From DATBVX01 sp963810775 (GTDB lineage Bacteria > Pseudomonadota > Gammaproteobacteria > Steroidobacterales > Steroidobacteraceae): a stretch of 64,000 bases of DNA. The translations under genes and the position numbers were made by a program. The stretch's first letter is position 1, and each line of letters opens with the position of its first letter. The stretch spans positions 124,001 through 188,000 of the forward strand of contig CAWEOT010000006.1 of NCBI GenBank assembly GCA_963810775.1. The letters are read 5' to 3'. Below are positions 44,270 through 52,585 of the stretch, one piece after another. The notes beneath the pieces were generated by a model, which saw only the letters and a list, made by a program, of their open reading frames with translations, did no database searches and was not told the DNA's origin.

Positions 44270-45550
44270 TCAGTCCAGTTCCGATACCCATTCGCTGATG
44301 CGCGACGCGAGCGCATCCTGCGGGCACTGCACCTGCGCGCCCTCGGATCGCAATGGTTTGATCGCCACGATACCGCGCTGCATTTCGTCCTCACCCAGGA
44401 TGACAGCCACCTGCGCACCGCTCCGGTCAGCCCGCCGGAATTGCGCCTTGAAGTTGCCGCCGCCGATATTGGTGTGAATGCGCAATCCCGAGTGTGCATC
44501 GCGCAGTTGCTCCGCGAGGCGCAAAGCCGCGCTTTCGGCTCGCTCACCCACCACGACCAGAAAGATGTGCGGCGGTGCCTGCGCGGGCAAGGCATGCGCC
44601 TGCGCCATCAGCGCAACGACCCGTTCCTGCCCCATCGCCCATCCGATCGCGGGCGTCGGCTCGCCCCCCAGCTGCGCGAACAGGCCGTCATAACGCCCGC
44701 CCGAGCACACGGCGTCCTGGGCACCGAGCGCATCGGTGACCCACTCGAAAACGGTGCGCGTGTAGTAGTCGAGGCCTCGCACCAGCCGCGGATTTATCCG
44801 GTACTCGATCCCCGCCGCGTCCAGATGCGCGCACAGCGCATCGAAATGCGCGCGCGATTCCGTATCGAGGTGATCCGTGATCAGGGGTGCGGCGTCGATC
44901 ACCGGGCGCATCGTTGGGTTCTTGCTGTCGAGGATGCGCAGCGGGTTGCCGCCAAGCCGTCGGCGGCTGTCCTCGTCGAGTGCGTTCTCATGCTTGCGCA
45001 AGTACTGCACCAGCTGTTCGCGGTACGCCTTGCGGGATTCCGGGGTACCGAGTGAATTCACCTCGAGGCGCACAGAACCGATTCCGAGTCGCTTCCACAA
45101 GCGTGCTCCAATCAGAATCAGCTCCGCATCGACGTCCGGTCCGGGATAGCCAAAGGCTTCGACGTCGATCTGGTGAAACTGCCGATACCGGCCTTTCTGC
45201 GGTTTTTCGTGCCGGAACATCGGTCCCATGGACCACACCCGCAGGCGCTGATTGTGCGTGATGCCGTTGGAGATAGCCGCGCGCACCATACCCGCGGTCG
45301 CTTCGGGCCGCAGCGTGAGACTCTCCCCACCTTTGTCGATGAACGTGTACATCTCCTTCTCGACGATGTCGGTGAATTCGCCGATGGAACGCTTGAAGAG
45401 GTCGGTCTGCTCCACGACCGGCACACGCATTTCCTCGTAGCCATAGGCGGCGAGTACTTCGCGTGCCACGGCCTCGAGCTGCTGCCATTGAGCGATCTCG
45501 GACGGCAGGATGTCGCTCATGCCGCGCACCGGCTGAATTGGACTGTTCAA
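44270..45550 (-). CDS. hisS: Histidine-tRNA ligase
   Basis: A 426-residue class II aminoacyl-tRNA synthetase. The N-terminus PIQPVRGMSDILP, motif 2 MFRHEKPQKGRYRQFHQIDVE, the histidine-binding VRGLDYYTRTVFE and SGGRYDGL are diagnostic, followed by the anticodon-binding domain. The start is a TTG at 45550 supported by GGAG seven bases upstream; an ATG further in would remove conserved residues. It lies between rodZ and yfgM. Confidence 0.97.
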   Translation of the reverse strand: MNSPIQPVRGMSDILPSEIAQWQQLEAVAREVLAAYGYEEMRVPVVEQTDLFKRSIGEFTDIVEKEMYTFIDKGGESLTLRPEATAGMVRAAISNGITHNQRLRVWSMGPMFRHEKPQKGRYRQFHQIDVEAFGYPGPDVDAELILIGARLWKRLGIGSVRLEVNSLGTPESRKAYREQLVQYLRKHENALDEDSRRRLGGNPLRILDSKNPTMRPVIDAAPLITDHLDTESRAHFDALCAHLDAAGIEYRINPRLVRGLDYYTRTVFEWVTDALGAQDAVCSGGRYDGLFAQLGGEPTPAIGWAMGQERVVALMAQAHALPAQAPPHIFLVVVGERAESAALRLAEQLRDAHSGLRIHTNIGGGNFKAQFRRADRSGAQVAVILGEDEMQRGIVAIKPLRSEGAQVQCPQDALASRISEWVSELD

Positions 45551-45568
45551 TCCTGACTCCAGAAGTTT

Positions 45569-46417
45569 TCAGCGCTGCCGCCAGGGACCCACCTGGCCGC
45601 GCTCGTCGAGCGAGAATTTAGCGAGGTTACCGCGCCTGACCTGTGCCGGCACTGTGACAGCCTGTCCATCGAGTTCCAGCCTCACTCCATCCGCATATCC
45701 CAGAAATACGCGCAAAGGTGCCTCCGCGGACACAATCCGCGAGGTTCCCGTCACCCCCATGTCGAAGAACACCCGTTGCTCGGCGGAATCGTAGATTTCC
45801 ACCCACGAATCCGCAGTAAAACTCATGCGCACTTTCACGCTCGCAGCAGCCGCAAGCCCTTCATCCGACCCAACTGCAGCCGGCAATGTCGCAGCCCCGG
45901 GCAATGCCGAGGGTGCGATCACCGTCTCGACAGGAGCTTCTGGCGTCGGACTCGCCGCAACCGTCGCGGGCGGGTTCTCAGCGACGCTCGGCCGAGGCTC
46001 GGGCGGACGGGCCTCTCTGCGGCTCGCCAACACCCAGCCCAACGCGATTACCGTCACACCCGCCACGACGATCGCAACTGCTCTGCGACTAACCCGAAAC
46101 CTTGCAGGTCGTCTCGCAGGCTTCAGTGACACCAGCTCCGGCACTGGTAGTTGGGTGATCTCAGACGCGGCGAGCAGGGCCTCGGCATCGAGCCCCAGCA
46201 GCAGGGCGTATCTGCGCAGATGCCCCTTCCCATGGACCGGCGCGCCCAGGCTCGCCAGTCGACCGGCTTCGAGTGCCTCGATAGTGCTGACACCGACATG
46301 CAGCTCGGCCGCAACGTGCTGCACGCTCAGGCCGCGGCGCTCTCTTTCCGCTTTTAGCCGCTGTCCAGGTGCGGTGCTTGCGTCCGGGTCGATCGGGCTG
46401 CCAGCCCTCTCGCTCAT
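45569..46417 (-). CDS. rodZ: Cytoskeletal protein RodZ
   Basis: A 282-residue bitopic protein linking MreB to the wall-elongation machinery. Residues about 18-80 are a RodZ-type helix-turn-helix (RLKAERERRGLSVQHVAAEL). A transmembrane helix lies near residues 113-132 (VAIVVAGVTVIALGWVLA). A Pro/Ala/Thr-rich spacer leads to a periplasmic DUF4115 domain (FTADSWVEIYDSAEQRVFF). The ATG at 46417 overlaps the pilW stop by 4 bp. ispG, often next to rodZ in other Gammaproteobacteria, is absent here. Confidence 0.94.
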   Translation of the reverse strand: MSERAGSPIDPDASTAPGQRLKAERERRGLSVQHVAAELHVGVSTIEALEAGRLASLGAPVHGKGHLRRYALLLGLDAEALLAASEITQLPVPELVSLKPARRPARFRVSRRAVAIVVAGVTVIALGWVLASRREARPPEPRPSVAENPPATVAASPTPEAPVETVIAPSALPGAATLPAAVGSDEGLAAAASVKVRMSFTADSWVEIYDSAEQRVFFDMGVTGTSRIVSAEAPLRVFLGYADGVRLELDGQAVTVPAQVRRGNLAKFSLDERGQVGPWRQR

Positions 46418-47196
46418 CCGTTCTGCCGTTCGTAGGCGAGCAATGCGCGAGTCTGCTCGGCCTGCGGATACTCTTTCTTGAGGCGCTGAGCGTAGGCATC
46501 GGCAGTTGCCTTGTCGCCGCGCGCATGCTCCACCCGCACGCCGAGCCACAGGATCTCCGGGCCAGCCGCAGCCACCACGGCCAGGTAGCGCTTGATCAGC
46601 CTGCTCGCCTCGTCGTTGCTCTCCTTAGTGCCGCGCTGGAAGTCCAGGTCGGCGAGCTGCAGCAGCGCATCGCCGTATCGAGGTTTGCGGTTCAATACCT
46701 GCCGGAAGTAGCTTTCCGCTTCACTGATCTTGCCCACACCGCGCATGCACATCCCCGCATTGGTCAGCGCCAGCTCGGGTGTCTTGTAGACGGGATCGTT
46801 TGCAGCCTTCAGGAGCAGCTTTTCGCCCTCGTTCGGCTTGCCCTTGCGACACAGGTAGACGCCGTAGTTGTTCAGCATGTCAGGGTCATCAGGCTTCAGT
46901 CGCAGGGCGGCTGCATAGTGTTCGTCCGCCTTCTTGTCTTCGCCGAGCCGGTCGTACACCAGGGCTGCTGTCATCTGCACCGAAACGTTCGAGGGATCCT
47001 GCGTCAGGGCACGTTCGATCTTTTCGCGCGCCACAGCGAGATCGCCCTTGCGCAGGTATTCGATGGCGAGCTGCGAGTTGAAAGTCGCTGCTTCGGTCGG
47101 CGACTTCTTGCCCCCGCCGGGTTCAGTAGGAGTGCTGACGCAGGCGCCGAGCGCCAGCAGGGCAAGACTGAGCAGAAGGCTACGCGTGAGGTTCAT
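46414..47196 (-). CDS. pilW: Type IV pilus biogenesis/stability lipoprotein PilW (PilF)
   Basis: A 260-residue outer-membrane lipoprotein with lipobox LGAC (acylated Cys near residue 19) and six tetratricopeptide-like repeats, for example EYLRKGDLAVAREKIERAL and NNYGVYLCRKGKPNEGEKLL. It is the pilotin that brings the secretin PilQ to the outer membrane. It overlaps both rlmN (upstream) and rodZ (downstream) by four bases, so the three are tightly coupled. No other pil genes are in the window. Confidence 0.93.
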   Translation of the reverse strand: MNLTRSLLLSLALLALGACVSTPTEPGGGKKSPTEAATFNSQLAIEYLRKGDLAVAREKIERALTQDPSNVSVQMTAALVYDRLGEDKKADEHYAAALRLKPDDPDMLNNYGVYLCRKGKPNEGEKLLLKAANDPVYKTPELALTNAGMCMRGVGKISEAESYFRQVLNRKPRYGDALLQLADLDFQRGTKESNDEASRLIKRYLAVVAAAGPEILWLGVRVEHARGDKATADAYAQRLKKEYPQAEQTRALLAYERQNG

Positions 47197-48311
47197 GCTT
47201 CGATCGCGACACTATGGAGCTTCTGGCCCAGCCGCACGGTGGTGCGGTCGCGCACGCGGCCGACCAGCTGGCCGCAGGCGGCATCAATATCATCGCCGCG
47301 CGTGCGTCGCGTCGTCGCGATCACCCCTCGCGCATTCAATAAATCCCGAAAGCGGCTGATGGCCTCGGGCGGCGAGCGTCGGTACTGCGTACCAGGAAAC
47401 ATGTTGAAGGGAATAAGGTTCACCTTTGCGGCTCTGCCACGCAACAGCCGCGCTAGCTCCAGTGCCTGTGCCGGAGAATCGTTGACGCCGTCGAGCATCA
47501 CGTACTCGAACGTGATGCTGCGGCCATTCTGCGCATCCAGGTAGTGCCAGCACGCCTCGAGCAGCTCCTTGATCGGGTGCCTGCGGTTGATCGGCACAAG
47601 CTGGTCACGCAACGCATCGTTCGGTGCATGCAGCGATACTGCGAGGGCCACGTTGCAGTCTTCGGCCAGGCGATAGATCTGGGGCACGAGGCCGGAAGTG
47701 CTGAGGGTCACCCGTCGGCGGGAGAGATCGAAGCCGAGATCATCGAGCATGACCTGGATCGCGGGCAGCACGTTGCGGTAGTTCGCGAGCGGCTCACCCA
47801 TGCCCATGAACACGACGTTGCTGATGATGCGCTCCTCGCCGGTCCCGAAGCCGAGCTCGTGACTGGCCAGCCACACCTGGCCGATGATTTCGGCCGCGGT
47901 GAGATTGCGATTGAAGCCCTGCTGCGCCGTGGAGCAGAACGAGCAGTCGAGCGCGCAGCCCACCTGGCTCGAGATGCACAGCGTGCCGCGTCCCGGCTCC
48001 GGGATGAACACCATCTCGATCCCCTGCGCCTCGTCCATCCGCAGCATCCACTTGCGCGTACCGTCCGCCGAGTGCTGCACGGTCACGACTTCCGGGGTAC
48101 GGATCTCGGCGTGTTGTTCGAGCAGCGCGCGAAACTCGCGCGCCAGATCGGTCATGGCCGAAAAGTTGCTCGCGCCCTGCTTGTAGATCCACTTCATCAA
48201 CTGGCGTGCGCGGAATGGCTTCTGCCCGAGTCCGACCACGAATGCTTCCAGCCCGGCGCGGTCCAGGCCGAGCAGGTTCGTGCGCGCAGATGATGTGATG
48301 GGAGTGTCCAC
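47193..48311 (-). CDS. rlmN: Dual-specificity 23S rRNA/tRNA methyltransferase RlmN
   Basis: A 372-residue radical SAM enzyme methylating C2 of A2503 in 23S rRNA and A37 in certain tRNAs. The iron-sulfur site is CALDCSFC (CxxxCxxC); GMGEPLANY, TLSTSGLVPQI and the C-terminal DIDAACGQL with the methyl-carrier Cys are present. The start codon is GTG at 48311, 14 bp after ndk. Order ndk-rlmN-pilW is standard. Confidence 0.97.
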   Translation of the reverse strand: MDTPITSSARTNLLGLDRAGLEAFVVGLGQKPFRARQLMKWIYKQGASNFSAMTDLAREFRALLEQHAEIRTPEVVTVQHSADGTRKWMLRMDEAQGIEMVFIPEPGRGTLCISSQVGCALDCSFCSTAQQGFNRNLTAAEIIGQVWLASHELGFGTGEERIISNVVFMGMGEPLANYRNVLPAIQVMLDDLGFDLSRRRVTLSTSGLVPQIYRLAEDCNVALAVSLHAPNDALRDQLVPINRRHPIKELLEACWHYLDAQNGRSITFEYVMLDGVNDSPAQALELARLLRGRAAKVNLIPFNMFPGTQYRRSPPEAISRFRDLLNARGVIATTRRTRGDDIDAACGQLVGRVRDRTTVRLGQKLHSVAIEA

Positions 48312-48325
48312 AGATTCGCCAGCGC

Positions 48326-48757
48326 CTAGCGCCGGCGCTCGCAGATCTCGCTGTCGCTGAAAAAGAAGCGGATCTCGCGTGCGGCCGTGTCTGCCGCATC
48401 CGAGCCGTGCACTACGTTCTGCTCGATGCTCGCGGCGAGATCGGCGCGGATGGTTCCGGCGGCCGCTTTCTTTGGGTCGGTCGCGCCCATGATGTCGCGG
48501 CTGCGCTGAATCGCATCTTCGCCTTCGAGCACCTGCACCATCACCGGTCCCGAGGTCATGTACCGCACCAGGTCCTTGTAGAAGGGGCGCTCGCGGTGCA
48601 CGGCATAGAACGTCTCGGCCTGTGCCTGCGAGAGATGCTGCATGCGGCCGGCGACGATGCGTAATCCGGCCTTCTCGAAGCGACGGTAGACCTCGCCGAT
48701 CAGATTCTTCTCAACGCCATCGGGCTTGACGATCGACAGGGTGCGCTCCAGCGCCAT
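48326..48757 (-). CDS. ndk: Nucleoside diphosphate kinase
   Basis: A 143-residue enzyme transferring the gamma-phosphate between nucleoside tri- and diphosphates through a phosphohistidine. MALERTLSIVKPDGVEKN at the start and NVVHGSDA with the active-site His are diagnostic. The ATG at 48757 gives the exact family length; the open frame extends to 48835 without homology. Confidence 0.98.
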   Translation of the reverse strand: MALERTLSIVKPDGVEKNLIGEVYRRFEKAGLRIVAGRMQHLSQAQAETFYAVHRERPFYKDLVRYMTSGPVMVQVLEGEDAIQRSRDIMGATDPKKAAAGTIRADLAASIEQNVVHGSDAADTAAREIRFFFSDSEICERRR

Positions 48758-48886
48758 GCAGGACCTCGGTGAAATCGCGGCGGTCGGGGGTGTTATTCGG
48801 CGCGCAACTATACCCGCCACCCGCCCCCGCCGCAATGAAGCGGGCGCGTGGAAGTCCGCGTCGCAAAAGGAGATTCCGGCTTGGAG

Positions 48887-49210
48887 CTAGACGGTGAAGC
48901 TTTCGCCGCAGCCGCACTCGCCCTTGATGTTGGGGTTGAGGAAGCGAAAGGCTTCGTTCAGCCCCTGCTTCACGAAATCGACCACCGTGCCGTCGATGTA
49001 ACGCAGGCTCTCGGGATCGACGATGACTTTCACACCACGATCCTCGAACACCACATCTTCGCTCCCGACCTGGTCAGCGTAGTTGACCACGTAGGCGAAG
49101 CCCGAACAGCCGGTTTTCTTGATCCCCAGGCGCAGGCCTACCCCATGGCCGCGCGAGTCGATGAAGTTGCGAATGCGGCCTGCCGCCGCTTCAGTCAGCT
49201 TGATTGCCAC
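48887..49210 (-). CDS. iscA: Iron-sulfur cluster assembly protein IscA
   Basis: A 107-residue A-type carrier. The three conserved cysteines are C35 (KKTGCSGFAY) and the pair in GECGCGESF near the C-terminus. IscA accepts iron or clusters and passes them to apo-proteins. The start codon is GTG at 49210. It is preceded by the degenerate IscU-like gene and iscS. hscB, hscA and fdx, which follow iscA in a full isc operon, are missing; ndk comes next. Confidence 0.95.
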   Translation of the reverse strand: MAIKLTEAAAGRIRNFIDSRGHGVGLRLGIKKTGCSGFAYVVNYADQVGSEDVVFEDRGVKVIVDPESLRYIDGTVVDFVKQGLNEAFRFLNPNIKGECGCGESFTV

Positions 49211-49256
49211 GGAGTTGTCAGCACCTCTTTGAAGCGGATCACTATGGACATGAATT

Positions 49257-49637
49257 TTACACGCCCGTCGCCTGTGTTTCGCACATCCGCACTACATCTT
49301 CGATCACGAGCAACCGCCCAAGTTTCTCTGCCGGCACCTCGAGCGGCCGGCAAAGCCTTGCAATGCCTTCAGGCATAAGGGCATTCGCACTTCGACCGAG
49401 TACCTGCTTTGCAAGCCAGGCTGTCGCAGCGACAGTATGGGGGCATCCATAAACCCTGAACCGGGCGTCTGTCACACGTGCGTCCTGAATCTTCAGTTTC
49501 AAGCTCACCCACGTACCTCGCGAAATGCTGCCGGCTTCACCCTTCAGCCAGACCTCGCCCGATTGCTCGACGGAGGGACTTGGCCCGGCACCGTTGAAGA
49601 GGTCGCTTACCAGGCTGTTGTAGAGCTGCCCGCTCAC
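49257..49637 (-). CDS. Degenerate IscU-like scaffold protein
   Basis: A 126-residue protein with the IscU/NifU-N fold signature (LYNSLVSDLF, RVYGCPHTVAATAWLA, VPAEKLGRLLVIEDVVR). Of the three cluster-ligand cysteines of IscU only C65 is kept. The first (GAPxCGD) is replaced by GSISRG around residues 36-41 and the third (LHCSxLAED) by LGRLLVIED around 106-114. The LPPVK chaperone-recognition motif is also altered. It starts with GTG immediately after the iscS stop. It is unlikely to build a cluster the normal way and may instead modulate IscS. Confidence 0.8.
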   Translation of the reverse strand: MSGQLYNSLVSDLFNGAGPSPSVEQSGEVWLKGEAGSISRGTWVSLKLKIQDARVTDARFRVYGCPHTVAATAWLAKQVLGRSANALMPEGIARLCRPLEVPAEKLGRLLVIEDVVRMCETQATGV

Positions 49638-50819
49638 TCAGGCCTCCACCGCAGGGCTCAGCTGCCTCAGCCTCTGAACTTGGCTCGAAACCACGCGCAC
49701 GGCGTAGTCGATGTCGTCGGAGGTAGAGAACCTGCCGAGGCTGAAGCGTACTGATCCCTGCGCAAGGGCATCGCTGCGTCCGAGCGCGCGCAGGACATAG
49801 GACGGCTCCTGCGTCGTCGAATTGCAGGCGGACCCCGTCGATACCGCGAGCCCTGGCATGCCGAAGATGAGGCTCTCCCCTTCGATGCCTTCGAATGACA
49901 CGTTGAGCACATGCGCAATCCGTCGCTGTGGATGTCCGTTGAAATGAACGTTTCCGAGCGCTTCGAGCCCGGCGAGGAGCCGCTCGCGCAGCGCTTCGAT
50001 GCGCTGCGCGTCACCCGCGAGTTCTGCGTTCGCAATCGCACACGCCGCGCCGAGCCCGACAATCTGGTGGGTCGCGAGAGTTCCGGATCGCACGCCGCCC
50101 TCTTGCCCGCCGCCGAACATGAGCGGCGCGAGCCCGAGGCGCGGCCGACGCCGAACGTAGAGCGCACCACTGCCCTTGGGCCCGTAGAACTTGTGCGCCG
50201 TGAAGGACAACAGATCGACGTGCAGGGAAGCGACAGCGACGGGAATCTTGCCGACACTCTGTGCGCCATCCACGTGCAGCAGCACTTCGCGTTCCCGGCA
50301 CGAGCGGCCGATCGCTTCGATGTCCTGGATCACGCCAATCTCGTTGTTCACGTGCATGATCGACACCAGCACCGTGTCAGGAGTGAGTGCCTCGGCTACT
50401 TGATCCGGCGCAACGATTCCATATCGGTCCGGGCGCAGGTACGTGACGCGAAAGCCTTCCTTCTCGAGCTGTCGGCATGGATCGAGCACCGCCTTGTGCT
50501 CGGTCTTCGCGGTGATGACATGCGTGCCACGGTCGCGGTGATACCGCGCAGCCCCCAGGATCGCGAGATTGTTCGATTCGGTAGCACCCGAGGTCCACAC
50601 AATGCTGGCAGGCTCCGCGCCGACGAGTTGAGCGACCTGCCCGCGCGCTTCCTCCACGCGCCGGCGAGCTGCGGCGCCCGGCCGGTGCCCGGTGGATGAG
50701 GCGTTGCCAAAACTGCCCTCGAGCGTCAGGCACTCCGCCATGGCCGCAGCGACACGAGGATCGACCGGCGTCGTGGCCGCGTAGTCCATGTAGACAATCC
50801 GCTCTGCAATATCGGGCAC
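49638..50819 (-). CDS. iscS: Cysteine desulfurase (IscS family)
   Basis: A 393-residue PLP enzyme taking sulfur from cysteine for iron-sulfur clusters and tRNA thiolation. YMDYAATTPVD begins the protein; K210 in SFTAHKFYGPKG binds PLP; C332 in VSTGSACNS carries the persulfide on a loop. The loop continues TTQEPSYVLRALG as in IscS. The start is GTG at 50819, three bases from the trmJ stop. iscR, normally between trmJ and iscS, is absent. Confidence 0.95.
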   Translation of the reverse strand: MPDIAERIVYMDYAATTPVDPRVAAAMAECLTLEGSFGNASSTGHRPGAAARRRVEEARGQVAQLVGAEPASIVWTSGATESNNLAILGAARYHRDRGTHVITAKTEHKAVLDPCRQLEKEGFRVTYLRPDRYGIVAPDQVAEALTPDTVLVSIMHVNNEIGVIQDIEAIGRSCREREVLLHVDGAQSVGKIPVAVASLHVDLLSFTAHKFYGPKGSGALYVRRRPRLGLAPLMFGGGQEGGVRSGTLATHQIVGLGAACAIANAELAGDAQRIEALRERLLAGLEALGNVHFNGHPQRRIAHVLNVSFEGIEGESLIFGMPGLAVSTGSACNSTTQEPSYVLRALGRSDALAQGSVRFSLGRFSTSDDIDYAVRVVSSQVQRLRQLSPAVEA

Positions 50820-50822
50820 TGC

Positions 50823-51569
50823 TCAGTCTCCGTCGCGCCGCTGTCCGGAACCCGCCGTACGCCTTTTGCCCTGGATGGCGGTGAGCAGACCCCGCAGGAT
50901 GTTCACCTCGTTCTGATCGAGCTCGGCGCGCATGAACATCCTGCGGATGCGGCTCATCAGGTGTGTGCCTGCCTGGGTGCGATCAGCAAAGCCGACTTCG
51001 GTCATCACTTCATCAAGATGCGCACGCAGGCGATCCATCTCCACTACCGTGGCAGCGGGCGTGTCGCGGACCTGGGCGGGCAGTTCCGCGCCGCGAGCGA
51101 GGTTCAACTCGTAGGCGATGATCTGCACTGCCATGGCCAGGTTCAACGATTCGTACTCGGGATTGGCGGGAATGCGGATCAGCCAGTTGCAGTGCGCGAG
51201 TTCCTCGTTGGTAAGCCCCACCCGTTCGGAGCCGAACAGGATCGCAACTCGGCCACTTGCCGCCGAAAGGATGCGCGGCGCAGCCTCCCGCGGGCTCAGC
51301 GTATCGAAGTGCTGCACGCGTGATCGCGCCGTCGCTCCGACGACAAGGCCGCAATCGCTGATCGCGCTATCGAGAGTCGCATGCACACTCGCCTGCAACA
51401 ACACCTCGCCCGCACCTGAAGCCCGCGCCGTAGCTTCGACATGCGGGTAGCTCTGCGGTCGCACCAGGGCCAGATCGTGCAGTGACATGTTCTTCAGCGC
51501 GCGCGCAGCAGCACCGATGTTGCCAGGGTGAGTGGTGTCGATGAGCACGATGCGAATGGCTGGATGCAT
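50823..51569 (-). CDS. trmJ: tRNA (cytidine/uridine-2'-O-)-methyltransferase TrmJ
   Basis: A 248-residue SPOUT methyltransferase modifying position 32 of tRNAs. The knot motifs IRIVLIDTTHPGNIGAAARALKNM, ILFGSERVGLTNEEL and IPANPEYESLNLAMAVQIIAYEL are present. The ATG at 51569 is preferred; an ATG at 51599 is in frame but lies right behind a possible -10 element. It is divergent from suhB, the same arrangement as in Escherichia coli. Confidence 0.96.
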   Translation of the reverse strand: MHPAIRIVLIDTTHPGNIGAAARALKNMSLHDLALVRPQSYPHVEATARASGAGEVLLQASVHATLDSAISDCGLVVGATARSRVQHFDTLSPREAAPRILSAASGRVAILFGSERVGLTNEELAHCNWLIRIPANPEYESLNLAMAVQIIAYELNLARGAELPAQVRDTPAATVVEMDRLRAHLDEVMTEVGFADRTQAGTHLMSRIRRMFMRAELDQNEVNILRGLLTAIQGKRRTAGSGQRRDGD

Positions 51570-51651
51570 TTGGCACAGAGGCTGAGGTCCAAGGCGCATC
51601 TGCTATTCTAGCGGCTCGATTTCCTCATCGTGTCATTGAGTTCCAGCCCGC

Positions 51652-52449
51652 ATGCAACCTCTACTCAACATCGCAGTGCGGGCCGCCCGTCGCGCCGGCG
51701 ACGTCATCATACGGAGCCTCCCTCGCCTCGATTCCATCAAGGTCGCGAGCAAGGGACGCAATGACTTCGTCACGGAGATCGATCGCCACGCCGAGCAGGA
51801 AATCATCACCACCATCCGGCGCGCATACCCCGATCATGGATTCCTCGCCGAGGAGAGCGGCCGCAGCGGCTCGGACGAATTCGTGTGGATCATCGATCCG
51901 CTCGACGGCACGACGAATTTCGTGCATGGGTTTCCGACCTTTGCAGTGTCCATCGCGCTCGAGCACCGCGGCCGCCTGGAACAGGCTGTGGTGTACGACC
52001 CGATGCGCCAGGAGCTCTTCACTGCCTCGCGTGGCACTGGCGCGGTTCTCGACGGGCGGCGCATTCGTGTCAGCAATCTGCGTAGCCTCGAAGGTGCGCT
52101 CATCGGCACCGGCTTTCCGTATCGAGAGAACGCGCGCTGGCTGGATAACTATGTCGCGATGATGAAGACCGTGATGTCGATGACGGCGGGCATTCGGCGC
52201 CCCGGCTCAGCGGCGCTCGATCTTTCATACGTGGCGGCGGGCCGGCTCGACGGCTTCTGGGAAATCGGCCTGCATCCTTGGGACACGGCGGCGGGCTCGC
52301 TGCTGATCACCGAGGCAGGCGGGCTCATCGGCACGCTCACCGGCTCAGACTACAAGCAGGGCGGCAATATCATCGCCGGTAGTCCGAAGGTGTATGCCGC
52401 GCTGGTCGAGTGCCTCGCGCCTCACATTCCAGAAGAGTTGCGCGAATAG
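51652..52449 (+). CDS. suhB: Inositol-1-monophosphatase SuhB
   Basis: A 265-residue magnesium phosphatase that also joins the rRNA antitermination complex with NusA and NusB. The metal sites are FLAEESG, IDPLDGTTNFVHGFP and HPWDTAAGSLLITEAGG; RRPGSAALDLSYVAAGRLDGFWE is also typical. The ATG at 51652 starts in the 82-bp divergent gap with trmJ, which contains a TATTCT on the plus strand as a possible -10. NusB, its functional partner, is encoded on the same window. Confidence 0.96.
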   Translation: MQPLLNIAVRAARRAGDVIIRSLPRLDSIKVASKGRNDFVTEIDRHAEQEIITTIRRAYPDHGFLAEESGRSGSDEFVWIIDPLDGTTNFVHGFPTFAVSIALEHRGRLEQAVVYDPMRQELFTASRGTGAVLDGRRIRVSNLRSLEGALIGTGFPYRENARWLDNYVAMMKTVMSMTAGIRRPGSAALDLSYVAAGRLDGFWEIGLHPWDTAAGSLLITEAGGLIGTLTGSDYKQGGNIIAGSPKVYAALVECLAPHIPEELRE

Positions 52450-52585
52450 TTGACGCTGCATTCACGCCGCCGTCGAAAGTGCTGAACGTTTCGCCGCAGC
52501 CACGCGCTCGCTCGCAATCATTCGGACCCTAGAGTACATTGCGCCGAATTGTGCGCTGACCAGGCGCGAAATCTCGGGAGATCGC

